Source of the DNA: Saprospiraceae bacterium | Lineage (GTDB): Bacteria; Bacteroidota; Bacteroidia; Chitinophagales; Saprospiraceae | Length of the DNA stretch: 33,848 nt | Assembly (NCBI GenBank): GCA_020631405.1 | Contig: JAHDHH010000046.1 | Span: 1-33,848 of the forward strand | Direction of reading: 5' to 3' | Shown here: positions 29,501 to 31,312 of the stretch, one piece after another | How the letters are laid out: each line of letters starts with the position of its first letter | Position numbering within the stretch: position 1 is the stretch's first letter | Translations under genes and position numbers: made by a program | Notes under the pieces: model-generated | What the model saw: the letters and a program-made list of their open reading frames with translations, nothing else | The model's database searches: none | What the model was told of the DNA's origin: nothing

Positions 29501-30522
29501 TAGTTGATTTCTTCTATGAGTTCAGTTACCAATCCGCATTCATCAACAACTGTATAAAATCTTAGAATTTGATAATCACATCCTGAAATAAGATTTCCTG
29601 GATGGTCATCTGTGATGGTGACATCATCTGGTGTAAGTAGGGTACAGTCGTCTGAGACATCTGTAATTGGTAATTCATCAGGCATTGATGGAATGCTTTC
29701 TTGACAAGCTAGTTCAGTAGGTGGGATAACAGTACTACCATCAATTTCTAAATAAGGGTATTCATTGTCCGGATCAATATTGATGACCTGTGTGCAAGAA
29801 AAATTTTGGTCATTGCAATAACATATTTCAAAAGTTCTGACGAAGGTGTTTGATTCACATATGTCAGAAGGTGTACTATCATCATAGTATGAAAAACCAA
29901 TGTCCTCGCAAGCTGTTCCAGATGCATCTGAAGAATTGATCATTCCACCTAAGGCAATGAAATCGTCTAATGTACTAGGCGTAGGAACTTCTTCATAACA
30001 TTCATAAGTTATTTCTGGAGGGCATGTTAAGGAATTGATAGTACAGCATGGGATTGCACAGGCTTCAAACAGTATGTCTCCAGTCCCTTGTTTGCAAATT
30101 ACTAATTGGATCATGCCGCCATCATCATCATATACATTTAAATTAATTGGATCACCCTGACCATTATCAGTAACAGCTGTTCCACAATCGGAATTTTCGT
30201 AATCTATTAAAAACCAATTGGTGCTATTATCTTCTGGTGTAGCTGTAATTGTCAAACATGCCGCTGGGCCATCCGGTAGTATTAAATTGACTAATCTACA
30301 TCTATTGGCATTAATCGGGGTCAGACAACAATATACATCTTGATTGTTCAAAGTGACAACCTGACCAACGCAAGCAGTAACAGGTTCGCAATCTTGGCAA
30401 GCGCCATCTATGCTCAGATCGATATCGAGTATATCGGAGCATTGACTAGTCAGGGTAGCTGAGTTCAAAAGCAAAAGGGCCGTGACTAGTAAGGCGGCAG
30501 GAAAACGCCTAACTAGGTTCAT
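2287..30522 (-). CDS. Giant 9411-residue T9SS-exported surface protein with HYR-like and PKD/SprB-like arrays
   Basis: Probable cell-surface adhesin, filament or gliding/attachment protein, exported by Sec and then T9SS. Visible order by residue: signal peptide (1 to about 26), Cys-rich domain (28-166), two diverged modules (167-348), 51 alternating HYR-like modules (349-4562), a Cys/Asp hinge (4567-4685), one Ig-like module (4687-4768), 48 PKD/SprB-like modules (4769-8146), four more interleaved with three unrecognised composite modules (8147 to about 8910), spacer modules including one closer to the classical SprB repeat (about 9158-9235), and a type-B sorting domain (about 9315-9411). There are no stops or frameshifts over 28.2 kb. 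The Met at 30522 is chosen because a clear signal peptide (MNLVRR, then a hydrophobic core) follows directly. The protein is acidic, very poor in Lys and rich in Cys. Biochemical function is unknown; its architecture and export route are well supported. Confidence 0.93.
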   Translation of the reverse strand: MNLVRRFPAALLVTALLLLNSATLTSQCSDILDIDLSIDGACQDCEPVTACVGQVVTLNNQDVYCCLTPINANRCRLVNLILPDGPAACLTITATPEDNSTNWFLIDYENSDCGTAVTDNGQGDPINLNVYDDDGGMIQLVICKQGTGDILFEACAIPCCTINSLTCPPEITYECYEEVPTPSTLDDFIALGGMINSSDASGTACEDIGFSYYDDSTPSDICESNTFVRTFEICYCNDQNFSCTQVINIDPDNEYPYLEIDGSTVIPPTELACQESIPSMPDELPITDVSDDCTLLTPDDVTITDDHPGNLISGCDYQILRFYTVVDECGLVTELIEEINYTLNLDGPVLSEMPADLTLDCFSSVDPPELITWTDDCDGTGNADFEETGGPIDECNGGTLFRTWSYTDACGASVSHTQEITINIPPQVTWISPPADISVACTEDIPVAPNLNYTNSTNDQACLIQGDVPAIDSAPPSICGGTMMRTWEYTPDCGQMIIHTQIITLSENNFPTIEDVPDDEFFSCIFTVNIDNSPLVWNDDCNESGLIDAVFSPEISAVGCDGDIVTRTWTVTDKCDNTTTETQTITIGAVDEVDWISNLPQDITIDCNDPIPPIIDLDYSNYGNSGCENSGTISGISDNADFLICGDVLSYTWTLDADPSTCLNALSHTQTITLRDIDFPTLSDEPADITLDCFSAYPDVPSIDWIDNCDGTGPADFIETGGPINECIGGQITRTWSYTDLCELEVSHTQTITFLAPPAFDWTSFPADMTVSCAEDVPDPSPLFYENNTIEPSCIISGSVDPTDSGILVDCDDVLTRTWTYTTDCFETITWEQSFTLNESNPPVINNVPSDITYNCYLEVPTAIVQLTWDDECGVTGTVDSSADLTPEELGCDGGDINLTWTVTDKCGNTTIENQIITVEELPEIEWTSSEPINYGIGCGDIEPTYDDQTYDNLLSGDCNISGIADLNITGELILCGDVKTFEWTATDPLCGTVLTRTATITLVDLSAPQFIDPPSDITLNCFEEIEAMQELDFIDNCIDSYLVVGNETISPNPISCDGGSITRTWSVSDDCDNEATHTQTITILPKLEIDWITSLPQDLEINCGDLLDAPIELEFGNLSEGLCLLSGIVQGIDNNEPLNTCGDTRTYTWTVFADASNCTNPITHTQTFTLIDDIDPVIYDIPQDITIECGTMLDDLIPDLQWDDNCGAGGMVAGTQDILPSDLDCDAGTITRTWTITDDCFNTTTVYQYIEVTGPDPIDFTDLLPQDITIACSDDIPTQVDLNYSNLSINSECLDEGIATQQPAIGSIDQCGSVLSYVWEATGNCGEFISHQQNITYQSSIPPSLSEEPTDITIQCNAELPAAPNITWMDDCGNSGPANFNESQLPDDCSDGIITRSWEYTDLCDNQVYYEQIITVLGIPAIQWTSTLPADITISCDDPSPEIEELSYDNGGNTDCFISGTISPNVSGELICGSQEIRYYEVTDDCLNTITHTQIVTFEDAIAPEFTSTPADLTVECSGELPLMEELEWTDNCDGIGTVQADETGNIDPCIGGTIVRTWSYTDLCGNLNISFSQSIFAEQVPDVTWISNLPQDLTVNCNDPIPDAEVLNYTNNAIASSCLNEGQVFVAESGNLSVCGDQITRTWTLSADPDNCLNGLEHVQTITLIDDIFPIIENVPDDLNLECSELITDDLPILDWNDNCDGVSTVTATQDQLPSSLLCSGGIVVRIWEVTDACGNTTTETQNIEIQALPAISWVGVLPADITIACLDDLPSQEDISFSNGANDFLCLQEGIANKLNPSGALTDCNDVLSYHWEAEDICGNIIQHTQNISYSNIIAPSFDVYPDDLTLACLDELPIPAIVNFMDDCGETGLAEMIEEGSVDPCIGGDITRTWSYTDDCGNNVTHVQTFTIEALLPIEWTSTLPQNITISCGDPIPNIEELNYSNNMLSSCTVEGSIFPLVTGSLECGSSETRYYEINDDCNNTITHTQIVTFVDIIAPEFTSTPTDITVECFGEIPAAYPLEWSDNCDGTGEVDPTDDGTVDPCSGGSIVRTWSYTDLCGNLAVSHSQNIVVEEIPPVMWTSVLPVDLTVNCNDPIPNAAMLDYSNGAVANSCINEGQINVDETGTLNICGDQIIRTWTLTADPLSCLNGLSHTQTITLVDDIFPVIENVPVDLDLECAELITDDLPTLDWNDNCDGANTVTATQDQIPSDLLCSGGTVVRTWTVTDDCGNTTTETQNIIIQALPPIAWTSGLPVDVTIECIADLPVQVEISYSNGATDINCAQEGIATPLDPTGQLIDCGDVLSYHWSAMDDCNNIITHQQNITYSNSIDPTFDAYPSDQTFACLSELPDPAVVNYSDDCGENGIADMVEVGTIDPCIGGEITRTWSYTDDCNNNVSHTQTLTIQALEPITWTSALPQDITISCGDPLPTEEEISYSNNMPASCALSGVITPIVTGVLECGSSQTRYYEVSDDCENTITHTQTVTFLDEIPPSFSSTPVDITVECESEVPDPMQLEWSDNCDGLGMVDPTDQGTIDPCTGGTIVRTWTYTDLCGNLTVNYSQNIEAGIVPNVVWTNTDLPMDITVNCNDVIPSAEVLNYSNSASELSCNRSGQIDAVESGELNICGDQITRTWTLSPDPDNCINGLEHTQTITLVDNTFPTISNVPADLNLECSELIDNTVPTLDWLDNCDGTSTVDGIQDQLPSDLLCSGGTVTRTWEVTDLCGNTTTETQVIQIDALAPIAWTGTLPSDLIITCIEDLPLQENITYSNEATDAACLQEGFGEQLVPTGSLVDCNDVFSYHWEATDICGNMITHTQNITYQNTELPIFDNYPADITLNCLAILPDVEQVNSIDDCLPSEVISVEESGTIDQCVGGEITRTWNYSDDCGNSVSHTQTISVLPLAPIAWTSNLPDDITISCGDPIPAEIDISYSNSESIASCLVTGTVSPIVNGVLECGNIQTRYYEITDDCGNTLEHTQTITFEDIIPPSFTELPEDQNYECASLVPIAEDLSWTDNCDGTGIVSAAESGFIDDCLGGSIIRTWTYTDLCGNLTVSHTQTITVEEIPPINWTSPIMPEDITLNCGDAIPVAISLDYSNNSQNSSCEISGTIDANEVGDLTVCGDQIIRTWEVAENPSLCINGIAHMQIITLQDLEAPELLNTPEDLTIQCIASLPAAPTINWTDNCDGNGIANLEETGNPVDPCLGGNIVRTWSYTDLCGNSVSYSQNISVEALLEPSLEDLPEDITIECIEDLPTNVSITYHNNATDANCVISGSILGVDSGPLENCMQSITRTWSINLDCGIIFNHVQNITLEETNPPVILNVPEDITYDCFLSAPSMIPTLNWEDDCNESGTVQGEDDIDITTIDCEGGQIIRTWEVTDDCGNTTSETQTIIISPLPPIEWDVPAPENVEINCGDSEPVFPTQSFSNGVNLIGCAITGTAIEDIEGSLVVCGDVKTYTWTAIDPVCGTELIRTATVTLIDTEAPSFINPPNDITLDCFDEISPINELSFEDNCIADGTVTGTEILDPSTISCDGGTIIRTWTIQDDCLNETSHTQTIIILPKQPIIWISALPEDISINCGENIPVFPSLDYSNGQSTPCLLSGSIDPIDNNEELSNCGDQRTIIWDLPADPANCLDALSHQITISLIDEEAPIIFGAPEDISIECSAEIEDEVPTLNWTDNCDGDDIILGTQDAIPSDLLCSGGTISREWMVSDFCGNTSIEIQTIVIDPIQSIEWISNLPQDITIDCADNVPDQIELNYSNNATFSDCLQAGTAIQLPSVGGINFCGDILTYSWEAEDICGNIIAHQQNITFSNDQAPTLEEMPEDITLDCINDLSPALSINYIDDCEGTGIANFEQSNIPNGCENGQITRTWSYTDDCGNEVSHSQSITILGIEPITWLDDLPQDITLSCGDSDPIIPNLNYGNAASNGDCEVAGISTAQIVGILECGSIQTINYSAMDTCGTNLSHSFTINFVDLEAPEFIDTPSDIIIDCLDELQPAQDIIWTDNCDGTGSVPAEEIGTVTNCEGGEVTRTWTYTDECGNLTITHTQTISILPLESPFWTSTLPQSLEISCEDDIPPPINLNYSNGYPDQACLIEGFIQPEESGALISCGDVLTRTWTLAADLENCIEELTHTQTITMVDNVNPVFIDPPIDLTVSCVALIPPAVDLNWTDNCDPFNGTSSPVDNGNIDECQDGSITRTWTASDNCGNTINHTQTISFAGLEPVVWLSELPEDITIECIDDLPASNPLEYSNNADDNDCLISGFVAAEDSGSLENCNDQLTRTWNFTSDCGQLLSHTQIINYENTSVPEFTNPPSDITVDCFEMLTDPIALNWIDGCNESGQASPTETGTVDQCQGGELTREWSYTDDCGNSVFHTQTVTVDPVPELEWISSLPQDITYSCIAEFETATDLAYSNLASNNLCLNDGAAQGIDSGTLAQCGDQITRTWSVPADPTNCNNALEHTITISLQDDELPSFEDLPDALVIINCLADIPANQEITWIDNCDGTGTVLPTESGQIDPCNGGSIDRTWSYTDQCGNGPITFTQTYTLAAPTLTTCDDGDDCTSNDMEMIACDGTICIPCQGTPTDCGGTLIVEACDDGDPCTENDERSIACDGTECIPCQGTPIEVCSDLLPPVQQACDDNDPCTSNDIEFVDACDGITICIPCLGTPNPTEDPSFTAPEISCIDEEITISAAGCSGGTIEWYDDPNGDNIIFTGLDFSYNVGQNNSSLWIACILNNCESNIVEIPITVAEEIIINIVGEDLICSGQETTTLEATDGFDSYDWGEGAQSSNELEVSEQGTYVVTVTDNNGCTGTAQFTVSESELPNANIAGSASFCTGSSTSLEVTGNYIDIIWTTGDTNNQITVDQSGTYGVTVTDVNGCTATDELTVQESTQLDPQISGDLSICEGESTTLDIGSGFETIIWSPGDETTSSIEVTTDGIFGVTVTDANGCTGTAEVSVEINQLDPPIINGPTMLCDGEIGTLNAIDTYLQYEWSNGSLNAEIEISEPGTYSLTVTDENGCTNSSSFDFDFFPDPNVDISGDQLLCFGQSDQSTLSATIGFSNYSWNTGDSTNEIIVSDAGLYTVTITDSNGCEASNSILVSESDPPLVNIEGPQTICTDQDATLEIQGNFNIIEWNDGSSNSSIIVNEAGSYSVTVTDQEGCTATDEFTVEVTDELTIDIQGDFSICDGDEDETSLFITGLYDDIQWSTNENTTSILVTEAGNYSVTITDENGCTGSSNVEVVVYPTQNLNIDGPLEFCSGDIIELTATEGFDVYVWSNGLSGQTININEGGNYMLTATDENGCSITAEFNTMEIVVPELIIDGSIDNCSDQEVTLTAGTWTEYSWSDGTTSPTLTVNETGIYALTVTDDFGCTTDSSIEISFFNNPDPIMIGSTSFCLGGNTTLSLLEEYEAYEWSNNESGPSITVDQSGTYSVTVTDLNGCTGSTSVEVTEESSLSVEIFGPSSICSGNEITLEAGLGFENYEWSTGDTDNTITISQAGTYSITVTDITGCTGEASIDINENSAPEVSIGGPAFFCEGNTSTLIVNESFETYDWSNGSSDASITVLDSGTYSVTVTDNNGCTATAEFTTTETTNPNPSIIGDAIICSGESTTLLVDPTFTQYEWSTGETSQSITTSETGVYSITVTDENGCTGTNSIIISNFPPITAQISGSLSFCIGSTTILDGGTWDSYQWSTGETSSTIEVNEEGNYVLTITDVNGCTASTEVMVTIEDSLNPNIVGDTDFCEGSSSTLDAGSGFTSYQWNDPNNSISQSIEVFEAGTYEVTVSDNSGCTGIGQITVDVFELPTVNISGPIEFCENNSTTIQASSGFESYEWSNFENGQSIVVNQEGEYIVTVTDINGCTSSSSVMISEIPSPLVSIIGPDMICEGDQTTLIVDNGVEFEWNTGDTNDQIIVDQEGSYIVTITDANGCTAIAETNINYFNNPVVDILGSNSFCIGGFTTLSSPNFESYNWSGPVNSDQQEIIADQEGIYTLIVTDENGCTASSMIGVTIEDGLSPSISGDPNICPGTSTLLDAGIFDSYQWDDPLSSTNQTIEIFEPGSYSVTVSDLSGCTGVATIDVEENPSPDPIIEGPIEFCEGGSTNLSVAGFNNLQWSNGSFSNSIEVNNTGEYTVTVTDDLGCTGTSSIMVNEIPSEQAEILGSPQFCFGESTILTVDGWDIYEWSTGETSSSVEISDPGLISVTVTDAFGCSAIAALNISAYPEELLVIGGSTSFCIGLSTQLDAGNQFDTYEWSTGETSQTIIVDLEGTYSVTTTDSNGCVYENSIDIIEEDNLSVEIQGQPDFCPGGSTILDGGSFAQWNWNGPTGNFSTQTIEVNIAGTYALTVTDQFGCTGNTDISIAEYQAPIPSILGDPFFCEGSSTNLNLDAAYENYLWSTGEISASITTNVSGEFIVTVTDINGCTGTSAIIVEELDLPSPTIEGEAGLCPNESSLISLSENYDAINWSTGETTQHIEIFDSGIYSVTVTDQNGCSASSSITIEEFDLELLTITGPTSFCIGSSSTLDAGSNWSEYAWSNNESSQSIIVDEEGTYAVTVTDENGCTAVASIDVTIEEFLTVNITGEDFCQGQTTELSVPNIFSNYEWSNGITGASSIEVTSEGTYMVTVEDDTGCTGTASLTINELPIPSLNISGDTELCDGETGQLTIDETFPSILWSNGATSQSITIVAAGLYAVTISDDNGCSNNTDINVILNSLPEPIIDGALDFCNGGSTILSVNGYESYEWSVSNMGNSELEVVEEGSYSVTVTDVNGCIGSSTVFVNEFPIPVANIGGSNTFCIGSSTSLDGGGTFVNWNWSTGETTQVINVSTEGNYQLTVTDVNGCTAQTSIDVFEETSLSVNILGDPNICPNQSTNLDAGLFDTWSWQGPEGNFDSQTIIVSTPGLYSVTVSDESGCTGTGEIEVIQLIPEMVNIIGDQNICEGQVSTLFTDPTFTNTQWSTGENAPQISVTTGGLYFVTITDNNGCTSTSEIEVEVNENPNPIILGENFFCEDGSTTLMVDEEYQSYEWNIFSEIDQEITIDAIGTYSVTVTDENGCTGSSSIFVAENPNPEVQIGGSTSFCIGSSVFLDGGPGFETWSWSTGEDSQIIEVNSEGDYSLTVTDSNGCSASSLLSVTEETNLTVVILGDPAFCQGEDVTLDAGNFDSWEWNGPEGIFTTQNITVSTPGVYMVTVSNNDGCTGFGSIEIFELDPPIVDIIGEEIICENEISILSLSETYTQQVWSNGSIDPTAQVSASGIYQVTVTDDNGCTATNSFEVVLVNNPQPIILGDPFFCPNMTTNISIEDIYLEYQWSNGSQENNIEIGSAGELSVTVTDINGCQGSSSIFVQEHPEVLPNIGGSTSFCIGSSTTLDGGSDYSSWSWSTGENTQLIIVDSEGDYTVTVTDFNGCTESSSVFVSEETNLTVVILGDTEICPNESVIFNGGAFESWSWNGPEGSFNTQQINVSMPGTYTLTVTDAAGCTGEGSIDLNHFDPPSVQIIGEETICETTSTTLQLDQSYDQQIWNNGSIDNSLEIFDTGTYSVTVTDENGCTSSSEFFVLQVPNPSPIIIGDPFFCVGSSTNIMIEDIYASYEWSVNNQTSNSIEVGSEGEYMITVTDENGCMASSSILVQAHPIPEATIGGSTSFCIGSSTILDGGDFASWQWSTGETTQTIELNQEGTYSLTVTDENGCRDDSSVLVTEETSLTVVILGDPNICPGEETTLNGGSFETWSWNGPEGNFSTQEITISTPGIYNLTVSDASGCTGVGDITIIELTPPNPTIIGLEEICEGQSTVFELDQNYNAQIWSTGETSASIVVDQGGTYSVTVTDDNGCTSETDIGLNINPLPAPEIIGDPNICPGSTTLLELSQTFAEYLWSNSSNTATIEIGTAGELSVTVTDEFGCEGNSTIFIQEHTVDQVQISGSTSYCLGSQTSLSADGNWNSILWNTGESSSTIIVDQEGEYSVTVTDQNDCESSATVMVTEDDQLNPNITGDTDLCPSESTILDGGSGFANYEWSTGETTQLIEVDQEGIYSLTVTDLSGLCTGTGAINVVVLTPPSPDIDGPLGLCPEETGTLILNSSFESYIWSDGSNLSELDINNGGTYSVTVSDQNNCTGTAMFFVEEYNLPTISISSIDCSEDLDLWNINFTSDANQINNNLGLEVIELGNEQFQIVGIDTALSITVFLEISNTGCSTEFLIDPPNCACSAIADAGVDQQLDCNTTFVVLGGSLSSVGEDYEYQWIDQNGTVVGTEINLTTNTPGSYALVVTDLILECTVQDVVEVILISEPDVSILGLLEICTGGSTSLQSNLEFESYIWSTGENSNEILVTSGGTYGLTVTDSYGCTASSTVAVTETDLLSIDIIGDPEICIGESSTLSVANDYANYEWSGPEGSSNESSIQASVEGIYELTVTDIFGCLGYGSFQLTINELPSPIILGNLEFCEDESSILQLEEEYEQYNWSNGSFGEQINITQAGIYTVTVTDINGCTSSSSVEVQLVNLPEYSDIVTLCSEDLESYSLQFSSDASIITVDPDMEIIDLGNQTYEILDINLNNSVTITLTSETLSCTTQFETIPPDCECLAMADAGQDGLLYCDVSNIVIGGANNSIGPGFSFEWIDDNGNIISTNPTHNVDNPGEYTLIVTDLNLNCTDSDSVIISVSPDPDIIPNYELSICPEENIELVGELGFESYTWSTGDNTVSIEVNLGGIYILTVTDALGCTDVASYEVSEFSYPQFFISNIDCGTDLADYYLELSSNSPLITVTPSVNIEETTPDNYLIGPIDINNSVTISVASEEGACEQSIEISPPDCNCEAIAEAGPPATIDCDNPIVTIGSNNNNIGSNFTIEWFDESQNSVGTGAYIDVSSAGTYTVIVTDLNLNCVDFSSVTVDDIRNEVEAIIYAEPTSSFDCIITEITLSTNPQENVIYTWGLNEDFETGLQVIVYNPQIVTLTALDTITGCQEINTLLIDDFEEYPPIEIMPADPLDCLNEFTNIDASGSFTSETIVHTWIDPDGNEIINDNSLVLENLSQAGQYILISFDPENGCENQDSITIEDISEIFEIDLGENITAGCDFESESLSIQSQTEISQFDIEWIFEGQVFSTNETIITVEQIGIYQVFVTNPLNGCTSIDSIEIVPNQEFPEVDLLIIQPPCFDDVGAVQILNTAGGSEPFEFTLVNDLGNNVSNFDDLSPGNYTFFALDSNGCEFESSFIIEEGSEIDLDADPSFIEIEYGDNASANLITELTLNQISEWTWSTEDGLSCNMCFDLVLSPLESTIYTVTILDENGCETSTEIRVDVIRNVNIYVPNIFTPEEGTNNTSEFFADENVEEVEEFYIFDRWGELVFSAYGVQPNDPYWGWDGMFNGEPAEQGVYTYLAKYRTVWQESLITTGDLTLVR
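2581..6084 (-). other. C-terminal mixed-module region of the giant protein
   Basis: Residues 8147-9314. Three composite modules of about 160 residues (starting at 8147, about 8521 and about 8752) each open with a Cys-x-x-DL segment. Each continues through a strand-rich part to PP(N/D)C-x-C-x-A-x-A-(D/E)-AG, then an Ig-like part with (D/Y)C and EW(I/F)D, and a closing TVIVTDL-type strand. Four PKD/SprB-like modules lie between them. Residues about 8915-9157 hold three looser Ig-like modules; about 9158-9235 holds a module with PPCFDDVGAVQI, GGSEPFEFTL and LSPGNYTFFALDSNGC, the pattern of the classical SprB repeat. A final strand-rich linker contains a CNMC motif. Confidence 0.7.
6085..16218 (-). 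repeat. Array of 48 PKD/SprB-like two-cysteine modules
   Basis: Residues 4769-8146, 48 modules averaging about 70 residues. The consensus reads I-x-G-x-x-x-(F/I)-C-x-G-x-x-(S/T)-x-L, then YxWSTGETSQSI, then GTYSVTVTDENGCTG. Each module has one Cys near its start and one in NGC, fitting one disulfide per Ig/PKD-like fold. From about module 10 to module 47 a four-module super-period is visible. Class-1 modules (CIGSSTxLDGG) begin at nucleotides 7560, 8409, 9255, 10104, 10944 and 11790, counted by the first base of each module on the - strand. Class-2 modules carry a WNGPEGxFxTQ insertion. By eye the whole array has no Lys and one Arg (module 42). Confidence 0.88.
16219..16464 (-). other. Single Ig-like module between hinge and second array
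   Basis: Residues 4687-4768, including APEISCIDEEITISAAGCS, then GGTIEWYDDPNG and LWIACILNNCES. It resembles the Ig-like modules that sit beside PKD arrays in other Bacteroidota surface proteins. It has four cysteines, unlike the two-cysteine modules that follow, and occurs once. Confidence 0.6.
16468..16824 (-). repeat. Three-copy Cys/Asp-rich hinge (CDDxDxCTxND repeats)
   Basis: Residues 4567-4685 contain three tandem units of about 40 residues: CDDGDDCTSND, CDDGDPCTEND and CDDNDPCTSND. Each is followed by ACDG, then CIPC(Q/L)GTP. They hold five or six Cys and about eight acidic residues each, a pattern compatible with calcium binding and disulfide cross-linking, although neither can be shown from sequence. 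They mark the exact boundary between the HYR-like and PKD-like halves. Confidence 0.85.
16837..29478 (-). repeat. Array of 51 alternating four-cysteine HYR-like modules
   Basis: Residues 349-4562, 51 modules averaging 82.6 residues, of two alternating types. Type A (26 copies) reads P-x-DITxxC, then WTDNCDGTG, DPCxGG, RTWSYTDLCGN and HTQTITV. Type B (25 copies) reads W(T/I)SxLPQDITIxC, then LxYSN, a Cys, xxCGDxxTRTW, a Cys and HTQTITLxD. Each type keeps four cysteines. Groups of six modules form super-units. Their boundaries, measured from the first base of an IxW-type strand, give blocks at 26749-28248, 25264-26748, 23779-25263, 22291-23778, 20806-22290, 19306-20805 and 17824-19305. These are 500, 495, 495, 496, 495, 500 and 494 residues long. 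Confidence 0.9.
29479..30024 (-). other. Two diverged modules leading the HYR-like array
   Basis: Residues 167-348. The first opens with LTCPPEITYECYEEVPTPS and includes FVRTFEICYC; the second has LACQESIPSMPDELPITD and a DECG segment. Both keep the skeleton of the later modules (P-x-(E/D)ITxxC, a Cys in mid-module, xxCG near the end) but are longer and lack RTW and HTQT. They look like old or specialised edge copies. Confidence 0.6.
30025..30441 (-). other. Cys-rich N-terminal domain of the giant protein
   Basis: Residues 28-166 hold 13 cysteines, including adjacent pairs at 65-66 (VYCCLTP) and 159-160 (IPCCTIN), with acidic segments and VNLILPDGPAACLTITATP. It does not repeat elsewhere in the protein and no family was recognised. 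Its place at the distal or N-terminal tip makes it a candidate binding head, an inference only. Confidence 0.55.
30445..30522 (-). other. Signal peptide of the giant protein
   Basis: Residues 1-26: a positive start (MNLVRR), a hydrophobic core (FPAALLVTALLLL) and a polar end (NSATLTS) before Gln27-Cys28. Cleavage before Gln27 fits the pattern of many T9SS cargo proteins. TSQC is not a lipobox, so a lipoprotein is unlikely. Confidence 0.85.
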
Positions 30523-30538
30523 AATGATTGTTTTTTTT

Positions 30539-30567
30539 CACATAGCTACATAAAATGCAGTTATGTG
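30539..30567 (-). promoter_or_regulatory. Leader hairpin just upstream of the giant gene
   Basis: CACATAGCT (30539-30547) pairs with AGTTATGTG (30559-30567) in 8 of 9 positions around an 11-base loop. On the - strand it ends 16 bases before the start codon and is followed by TGAAAAAAAAC, an A-run of the kind that often replaces a Shine-Dalgarno site in Bacteroidota. It may stabilise the message or affect initiation; there is no U-tract, so it is not a terminator for this strand. Confidence 0.4.
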
Positions 30568-31312
30568 AGGGGTGTTAAATAACAGAGTGATTACTTGTAC
30601 TCTTATATGTAACTTGTATGGAAGTAGTGACCCCAAATTAGATAATAATATGGGCTGCAACAACGATTTTTAAGCCAATAACTTACATTTTATATTTTTT
30701 TGTGGAAAACAACTAATGATATTCAAGAGGTTTTTATCAGCAAAAAATCATCTAGTAGAATATTACTACGTGTTTATTATTGGTAATTTTTTACTAGAGG
30801 TTTACTTTAATTGACTTATGTATTATTTTAATTTTTGACTGATTATGATGAACTTATTCATAAAAGCAAAATGAATAGGCTAATTGGAATTAATCATGCA
30901 CTTTTAAACTAAAGGAAAAGCAAGAGAAAAATTATTGAGTGTAACAAAAACCAGTACATCTAAAAGTAGTGTTTGGAAATATTAACAAAACAAAAATTTC
31001 ACCAGATTCAATCTCAGAGGGAAAGACAAGTTCTCATTGAAGCTGGATTAATAACTTTAGCACATAATTCGACTAAAAAGATCAACTAATATTTAAAATG
31101 ATCAACTTTTTGCATCGTGAAACCTGATCATACACTTTGGTTAGGGCTCAGCCGAGTACAAGAATAAGAAATGATTATTTTCTAAGTAGAAGTGTTTAAT
31201 ACAAAAGAGGCCATATCAGTAATATGATACAGCTTCTTCTACTTCTTCTTTAGAAACACATATGCATTGGCAATTTTTATATTCACAAATTTAATATATC
31301 TATAATCGCCAT
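30568..31312. other. Long AT-rich gap with no convincing gene
   Basis: About 745 bases between the leader of the giant gene and the stop of the next gene. Apart from the candidate promoter there is no ATG-started frame of useful length, no tRNA-like fold and no obvious terminator. Two short open stretches have protein-like composition but no start codon: 30970-31089 on + (ending AGLITLAHNSTKKIN) and about 31230-31290 on - (CQCICVSKEEVEEAV). Either could be a decayed remnant or chance. Confidence 0.5.
30634..30660 (-). promoter_or_regulatory. Candidate promoter of the giant gene
   Basis: Read on the - strand, TTG (30660-30658) is followed after 17 bases by TAATTTG (30640-30634). This is close to the Bacteroidota housekeeping pattern of TTG and TAnnTTTG but one base short in the second element. 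It would give a leader of about 105 bases that includes the hairpin. The match is weak. Confidence 0.28.

Noticed and set aside
30445..30522. Lipoprotein signal on the giant protein (Cys28 after the signal peptide)
   Set aside because: The sequence before the Cys is TSQ; Gln at -1 is incompatible with a lipobox, and a T9SS sorting domain already explains surface location.
30970..31089. Short + strand open stretch ending in QVLIEAGLITLAHNSTKKIN
   Set aside because: It looks protein-like but has an upstream in-frame TAG, no start codon and only 39 codons. It could be a decayed gene end, but no family is recognisable.
31229..31295. Short - strand stretch reading CQCICVSKEEVEEAVSYY, similar to the start of a BFD-like [2Fe-2S] protein
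   Set aside because: It has no ATG, is preceded by a stop and ends after about 21 codons. The similarity rests on a few Cys and a generic helix.
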